A stretch of 12,594 nt of DNA from Coemansia sp. RSA 922 (lineage: Eukaryota > Kickxellomycota > Kickxellomycetes > Kickxellales > Kickxellaceae). The translations under genes and the position numbers were made by a program. How positions within the stretch are numbered: position 1 is the first letter of the stretch; each line of letters begins with the position of its first letter. Where the stretch lies: the NCBI GenBank assembly GCA_027577415.1, contig JANBQS010000720.1:496-13089 (forward strand). Reading direction: 5' to 3'. The notes below the pieces were generated by a model. The model saw only the letters and a list, made by a program, of their open reading frames with translations. It searched no databases and was not told where the DNA came from. This document shows, piece after piece, positions 8,891 through 12,594 of the stretch.

Positions 8891-10034
8891 TTACCCATTC
8901 TCCATTTTAAGATCCTTGGCGCGCCGCTTGGCTGTGTCGTCCTGACGATCTTTGGCTTGCGGAGTTGCATCTTCCTGGGATCCAGTACATGTCTTTTGGC
9001 TGCGCTTTTCGTCTTGCCTACATGCCGTTCGATCTGCTATATCGCTGCCATTCCGCTTTCGCTTTGCCAACACCGACGAGGGCCTTCGACGCATCATCGT
9101 TTGCTCTCTAATGACCACCGTTTCAGGTAGCGTCTTTGTAAAGTCACCACCCGACGGCACGCCAAACATGTCCCCAAAGACGTCAAACCTAGTATCACAC
9201 TGGCTACTACTTGTGAGCTCGGGTACATAGGGCGGCGAGTAATTGGAGTGTGGCGGCGAGCAGTTGGAGTGCGATGGCGAGTAGTTGGAATGTGGTGGCG
9301 AGCAAGACGAGGCGGAAGAAAAGTACGGCGGAGAGTATGACTGTGAGTGAGGCGGAGACTGTGCCGGAGATGCAGCCGGCGACATATGCCGTGATACTCT
9401 GCCATCCGACGCCGGTCTCCGCCAGCTACCAGCGCCCATCATCTCCATTTGCGCCATCGTATCCATACGCACCCTCTGCACCAGCGACATTTCCTTTGCC
9501 TGCTTACCAGGCCGCCCGCTCCTAATAATCTCTTTAGCAAGCACCCTAGACACCTGTATCTTGCGTACGTTGCGCTCCACCGCTGCACTCTTGACCCGCA
9601 CCTTTTGCAATATCTCCTGTGCACGGACCTCGTCCTGCCGTCGCATATCCCAGTACAGCACGCGCCATGAGGACACGGGGCCCATGGTACCGTCATCTAA
9701 GCGTTTTTGCACGTCTCTGTACTTGCGAACACAGTGCGACATCCACAGTCGCTCGTTGTCATCGACTATATGCGGGTTGTGGTGCTCCAAAGTGTCGAGC
9801 TGCTCGGGCGTGCACTGCGCCAGTGCGTCTGCCACTAGGAACTGCGGCGTGACTCCCAAGTGTCGTACTCCTAAAACACACAAGGTCCAATAAATAATGT
9901 TAAGCAGACGCCCACTTTAAAGCACTAGCATATAGAGTCTGTTACTTACGTTCGATGTTGGCCACCAGCGCTCGCTGACACAGCTCTTTCAGCGACGGCA
10001 CGACGCATGGCCTCTCTGGCGTACTATAGTCCAT
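8891..10034 (-). CDS. ELA1: Elongin A (Pol II elongation/ubiquitin ligase substrate subunit), 354 aa
   Basis: Elongin A binds elongin C and a cullin to form a nuclear ubiquitin ligase acting on stalled RNA polymerase II; in animals it also stimulates elongation. Exon 1 is 9950-10034 (ATG in CCATAAAT reversed) and exon 2 is 8891-9870, joined in phase 1 as C+GA (R29). Exon 1 carries a perfect BC-box, SLKELCQRAL (14-23; S/T-L-x3-C-x3-hydrophobic). Next comes the family F-box-like stretch, including CTPEQLDTLEHHNPHI and LWMSHC (33-75), then the helical VSSWRVLYWDM...EILQKVR block (95-120). Residues 190-245 are Ser/Pro-rich with four heptads. Residues 285-354 are basic and probably disordered, with RRRPSSVLAKRKRNG as a likely nuclear signal. 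Family members share the first part only. The gene lies head-to-tail downstream of the AT-hook protein gene. Confidence 0.88.
9221..9304 (-). repeat. ELA1: Four tandem 7-residue (21-bp) CTD-like repeats in elongin A
   Basis: Residues 218-245 are four consecutive heptads of the form [Y/C]-S-P-[P/S]-H-S-N, the last degenerating to Y-S-P-P-Y-V-P. The DNA shows matching 21-bp periodicity. Looser Y-S-P-P and S-P-x units continue towards residue 190. The pattern echoes the Y-S-P-T-S-P-S repeat of the RNA polymerase II tail. Confidence 0.8.
9871..9949 (-). other. ELA1: Intron of the elongin A gene
   Basis: On the minus strand the 79-nt intron starts GTAAGTAAC (9949) and ends GTGTTTTAG (9871), with GCTTAACAT as a branch candidate. 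Splicing is supported by the BC-box peptide upstream and the F-box-like sequence downstream falling in one frame. Confidence 0.85.
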
Positions 10035-10350
10035 AAATAGCTAAAACAGTATCTGTCAAGTATTCAGCTAAGCATGTATGTGGTAGGCGCACGGATAGTT
10101 GTCAAAAAAAAAAAAAAAGTCCTGAAACTCTGCTCCGAGCATAAAGAAAAAAAAATCGCTGAAATGCACAAAAAGATAAATTTTAAAAGGCAAGAGTTGC
10201 GACTTTGCAGTCTAAGCATCTCCACTGTCCCCACTCTCCACTGCGCTCAAGCCTGCCTCGCTTGGTCCGCTACGCTTAAGCGTAGATGGATATGGAGAAC
10301 AGTTTCGACCACACATACAATATCATTATTATTTTTTTTGGGTACAAGTG
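10035..10350. other. Intergenic region: 3' end of AT-hook gene and promoter of elongin A
   Basis: This 316-bp spacer separates two minus-strand genes. It has an A15 run near 10104-10118, an A9 run near 10146-10154 and a T8 run near 10332-10339. The last reads AAAATAATAAT on the minus strand just after the upstream gene's stop and may serve as its poly(A) signal. A 16-bp perfect palindrome lies at 10270-10285. No coding frame or RNA gene was recognised. Confidence 0.55.
10270..10285. repeat. Perfect 16-bp palindrome
   Basis: CTACGCTTAAGCGTAG equals its own reverse complement. It lies 66-81 bp after the AT-hook gene stop and about 240 bp before the elongin A start. It could be a site for a dimeric DNA-binding protein, or chance. 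Confidence 0.85.
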
Positions 10351-12285
10351 CTAGTTGCTGGGCTTGAAGAAGTTAATGGCAGCATGGTGGCTGCGACGAG
10401 CAATGGCAACCAGTGGATCAGAGCGCTTGACGCGTCTACCGCCGCTCTTCTCCTCCTTGGCGAATCTGTGCACCTTGGGCGGGACGCTCTGAGCAAGGTT
10501 CTCCAGCAGACCCGTCTTGGTAGTCGGCTGAGCAGCCGCCACGACCCGGATACCCGAGACGATACGCGACGAGTCGTCCTGGCTCTTCTTATGCTTTCTC
10601 TTCTTGCTCTTCTTCGCACCAGTGTCCTCGCCGCTGCGCTTCTTGGACTCTGTTGCGAACTGCTCCAGCACCGCCAAGTCCAGTTTGTCGCCCGCCTTGG
10701 CTGCCTTCAAGCCCCTGGCGGCAGATGCTGCCGCGCGAGCTGCCAGTTCGCTGTCAAGGTCCACGCGAAGCTCCTCGGGGATCTCGCTGGGCAACACATG
10801 GCCCGGACGACGGTTCAAATTAGTCATGTTCTCAATGGCAGCAGCTGCATGCTGGGCTGCAGTGACCGACACTGGGCGCTTGCGGTGCCGCGGCCGCTTC
10901 TTCTTGGAGCTCTTAGAGTCAGGCGCAACAGAGTCAGCATCGCTCTCAGGCGCACTAGGCTGCTGCTTCGGCTCGCCGCCTGCCTTTACTCGCGACGTAA
11001 CGACTACCTCGGGCGCCTCGTCATCGTCGCTATCGCTGTCAACCGTCTTCTGGACAGGCGCTGCAACCTGCTCAGGCTCGCTATCCATCTCGACATCCGA
11101 GTCAAACGCAATGTGGGTTGCAGTCTTGATACTCGGCGCAGTGCCTCGCGTACGTGGGACACTCGTAGAGTCAGCCTCAGCCTCGATATCGCTGCCAGCA
11201 ATGCTCTCGGCCGCCGAAATGGTTGCCGACTCTGCCGCCGCAGTCATGATCTTTGTGAAATGGGGGTCCTCGACATCACTCAAATCGGATATCTCATCCT
11301 CCTCTACGGGAGCAACAGCTGCTTGCGAAGCTGCCTTCTCGGGGCTCTCGGGGGCAGTGCGGAACTCCTCGCCATCCACAGATTGAGTCGATGATAAAAT
11401 CTCTGGGTCGGACGTCGCTTGCTCAACGGCCATAGAGGCCAGCTTCTTCGCCACGCCCGCCAAGTCAGGGTGAGGTGGAGGCAGGACAGCCGAGCTGCCG
11501 CTCTGGGAAGTCTTTGCCGTGATAGCAGTCAAGCTCTCGATCTCCACGTCAGCGCTATCATCCTTAGTCTCGTCATCGGCAGCCACCTCCTTTGATGCCT
11601 TAGCCGGGCGACCACGTCCACGGCGAGCCGGGGATTTGAGCGCCTCGGCGACTTCAACCAACTCATCCGCAATAACAGCAGTTTCCTTGGGTGGCCGACC
11701 ACGACGAACAGGCGTCTTCACAGTCACGTCAGCACCATCATCGCTGTTATCAGCCACACTTCCACGCGTCGAGCGCTTACGCGGAGTAGCAGCAAAGAGC
11801 GCTAAAGTGTTAGCAGCATCCTCTTCAGTTTCGCTCGAAACAGCCTTACGAGCAGCAGCAGCACGCTTACGCGGAGTAGCCACAGGCGGTGGCAGCTCAG
11901 AGGCCTCCTCAAGCTCTCTCTCAGCAGACGTGGACCGAGTGGTCCGACGCGTAGTAGGCGAGAAAAGCGACGCGGGTGGTTCCCTGGCACGTCTCGTGGG
12001 AGTCTTTGGTACTGCGTCGTCGCCAGAAGATTGTCCCGAATTGTAGTCAGCTTTGCGGGCTGCCGTGGCTTTCCGCCGGCTGCCTGTGATCTCCTCAACA
12101 GCGTCGTGGATCAGACCGGTGGCCCGGATCGCCGCCGTCCGTGTCGACCGACGCGAGGGCGTGAGTGGTGGCTCCATTTGCCCGTCGGATATAGCAGTTG
12201 CAGAGTTTTTGCGCAGCATTGACCGCTGTCCGCGTGCTTTCGTTGGCGTCTGCGGCGCTGCGTCTACGGGTGTATCTGCTGCCAT
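10351..12285 (-). CDS. AT-hook nuclear protein with possible Utp16/U3-snoRNP-like C-terminal half, 644 aa
   Basis: A single 644-codon exon with ATG at 12283-12285 and TAG at 10351-10353. Residues 1-230 carry eight S/T-P-x-basic motifs and two AT-hook-like cores, RRGRPPK (194-200) and RGRGRPAK (223-230 area), which bind the AT minor groove. Residues 235-460 are acidic and low-complexity. At 415-430 DSDSDDDEAPEVV is followed by a KKKRPRHRKR basic block (461-470). The C-terminus has KKSKKRKHKK (558-567) then a conserved-looking tail, LLENLAQSVPPKVHRFAKE...VKRSDPLVAIARR. The acidic DEAPE element, basic block and RxVKRS-type tail remind me of the fungal U3-snoRNA-associated family (Utp16/Bud21), which acts in 18S rRNA processing in the nucleolus. 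I hold that link loosely. A general chromatin protein is the alternative. Gene reality is well supported by length and composition. Confidence 0.7.
   Translation of the reverse strand: MAADTPVDAAPQTPTKARGQRSMLRKNSATAISDGQMEPPLTPSRRSTRTAAIRATGLIHDAVEEITGSRRKATAARKADYNSGQSSGDDAVPKTPTRRAREPPASLFSPTTRRTTRSTSAERELEEASELPPPVATPRKRAAAARKAVSSETEEDAANTLALFAATPRKRSTRGSVADNSDDGADVTVKTPVRRGRPPKETAVIADELVEVAEALKSPARRGRGRPAKASKEVAADDETKDDSADVEIESLTAITAKTSQSGSSAVLPPPHPDLAGVAKKLASMAVEQATSDPEILSSTQSVDGEEFRTAPESPEKAASQAAVAPVEEDEISDLSDVEDPHFTKIMTAAAESATISAAESIAGSDIEAEADSTSVPRTRGTAPSIKTATHIAFDSDVEMDSEPEQVAAPVQKTVDSDSDDDEAPEVVVTSRVKAGGEPKQQPSAPESDADSVAPDSKSSKKKRPRHRKRPVSVTAAQHAAAAIENMTNLNRRPGHVLPSEIPEELRVDLDSELAARAAASAARGLKAAKAGDKLDLAVLEQFATESKKRSGEDTGAKKSKKRKHKKSQDDSSRIVSGIRVVAAAQPTTKTGLLENLAQSVPPKVHRFAKEEKSGGRRVKRSDPLVAIARRSHHAAINFFKPSN
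11596..12252 (-). repeat. Dispersed S/T-P-x-basic modules and AT-hooks
   Basis: Eight short modules start at residues 13, 42, 95, 109, 137, 167, 191 and 218: TPTKAR, TPSRRS, TPTRRA, SPTTRR, TPRKRA, TPRKRS, TPVRRGRPPK and SPARRGRGRPAK. Each combines a cyclin-dependent-kinase-like site with a basic patch, similar to S/TPKK DNA-binding motifs of histone H1. The last two extend into AT-hooks. Confidence 0.75.
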
Positions 12286-12532
12286 ATTAATATTTTCTTT
12301 TATGTTGTCCTAATTGTCGAGTATAAATAAATAAAAACAAACAAATGTAAAGGCAAAGAAGAACTACTCTGTAAAGTTCTGTGACGCATTTTTTTTTCGC
12401 TATGGAAAAAATATTTTTTATAGCGTGGTGATTTTGATCTGAACAATCAAGCTCATATGTTGAGGATAAATATTGTTGGATATATCAAAGTACATCTTGT
12501 GTCAAGTAAAAAAAAATTATTAACCCAAGCTG
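12286..12532. promoter_or_regulatory. AT-rich, probably bidirectional promoter
   Basis: This 247-bp spacer lies between the AT-hook gene start and a possible plus-strand exon. It holds TATAAATAA (12322-12330), poly(A)/poly(T) tracts and a 28-bp interrupted palindrome (12398-12425). Its role as a promoter for the minus-strand gene is safe; activity for the plus strand depends on the exon at 12533 being real. Confidence 0.5.
12398..12425. repeat. 28-bp interrupted palindrome (A6-TA-T6 core with CGCTAT/ATAGCG arms)
   Basis: CGCTAT (12398-12403) and ATAGCG (12420-12425) are inverted copies flanking the self-complementary 14-mer at 12406-12419. Only the GG at 12404-12405 breaks the symmetry. Confidence 0.85.
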
Positions 12533-12582
12533 ATGACGCCCAGACAAACTACCATCGAGTCAGAACCACCAGCGATGTCAGT
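12533..12582 (+). CDS. Possible first exon of a gene leaving the window
   Basis: ATG at 12533 opens 50 nt of GC-rich sequence encoding MTPRQTTIESEPPAMS, then GT followed by a GTAAGT donor (12583) identical to the other four introns. Without splicing the frame stops at once (TAA at 12584-12586). The abrupt change from AT-rich to GC-rich at the ATG fits a coding start. The peptide is too short to identify, and the rest lies outside the window. Confidence 0.35.
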
Positions 12583-12594
12583 GTAAGTGCTCAA

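Noticed and set aside
9881..9883. TTG at 9881-9883 as the elongin A start
   Set aside because: It lies in the intron. Exon 1 supplies an ATG and a perfect BC-box in the correct phase.
10230..10315. tRNA-like gene around the 16-bp palindrome (a TTTCGACC resembles a T-loop)
   Set aside because: No matching A-box, acceptor stem or anticodon arm could be folded around it.
10348..11394. 348-codon plus-strand frame opposite the AT-hook gene
   Set aside because: It mirrors a low-complexity, GC-rich gene. The minus-strand frame is longer, starts at ATG and has coherent motifs (AT-hooks, acidic and basic blocks); the plus product is Leu/Arg-rich noise.

Overview
This is nuclear DNA from a fungus with a compact genome. 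Five protein genes are nearly or fully contained and one or two more are cut by the window edges. The introns are short (79, 103, 104 and 114 nt), all begin GTAAGT and carry CTAAC-like branch sites, and coding regions are GC-rich against AT-rich spacers. The gene set (P5A ATPase, phosphomannomutase, elongin A, PHD-finger protein) is ordinary eukaryotic housekeeping. An early-diverging (zygomycete-grade) fungus is my guess from style alone; the sequence does not prove a lineage.

Layout, left to right. (1) 2-1615 (+): the 3' part of a gene for a Thr/Pro/Ser/Tyr-rich tandem-repeat protein, probably secreted. (2) 1921-3390 (+): a 451-residue PHD-finger protein with one intron. (3) 3461-7419 (-): a P5A-type ATPase (Spf1 family), convergent with the PHD gene. 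It has no ATG in its main exon and needs a first exon contributing only 5 coding bases. (4) 7932-8796 (+): phosphomannomutase (Sec53/PMM), sharing a 512-bp divergent promoter with the ATPase gene. (5) 8891-10034 (-): elongin A, convergent with the PMM gene, with its BC-box in a separate first exon. (6) 10351-12285 (-): a 644-residue basic/acidic nuclear protein with AT-hooks and a possible U3-snoRNP (Utp16-like) C-terminal half. (7) 12533-12582 (+): a possible first exon of a gene running off the window.

How they relate. The divergent pair is functionally suggestive: PMM makes mannose-1-phosphate for GDP-mannose and hence ER glycosylation, while Spf1 works in ER membrane quality control. Their shared promoter holds a TGACGTGG-type site of the kind bound by unfolded-protein-response bZIP factors. 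Elongin A, the PHD protein and the AT-hook protein are nuclear; no operon-like link among them is implied.

I found no RNA gene, transposon, CRISPR array or clearly new multi-gene system. The most interesting observations are the 5-base coding exon, CTD-like heptads inside elongin A, the cysteine-bearing repeat protein, and the ER-gene promoter element.
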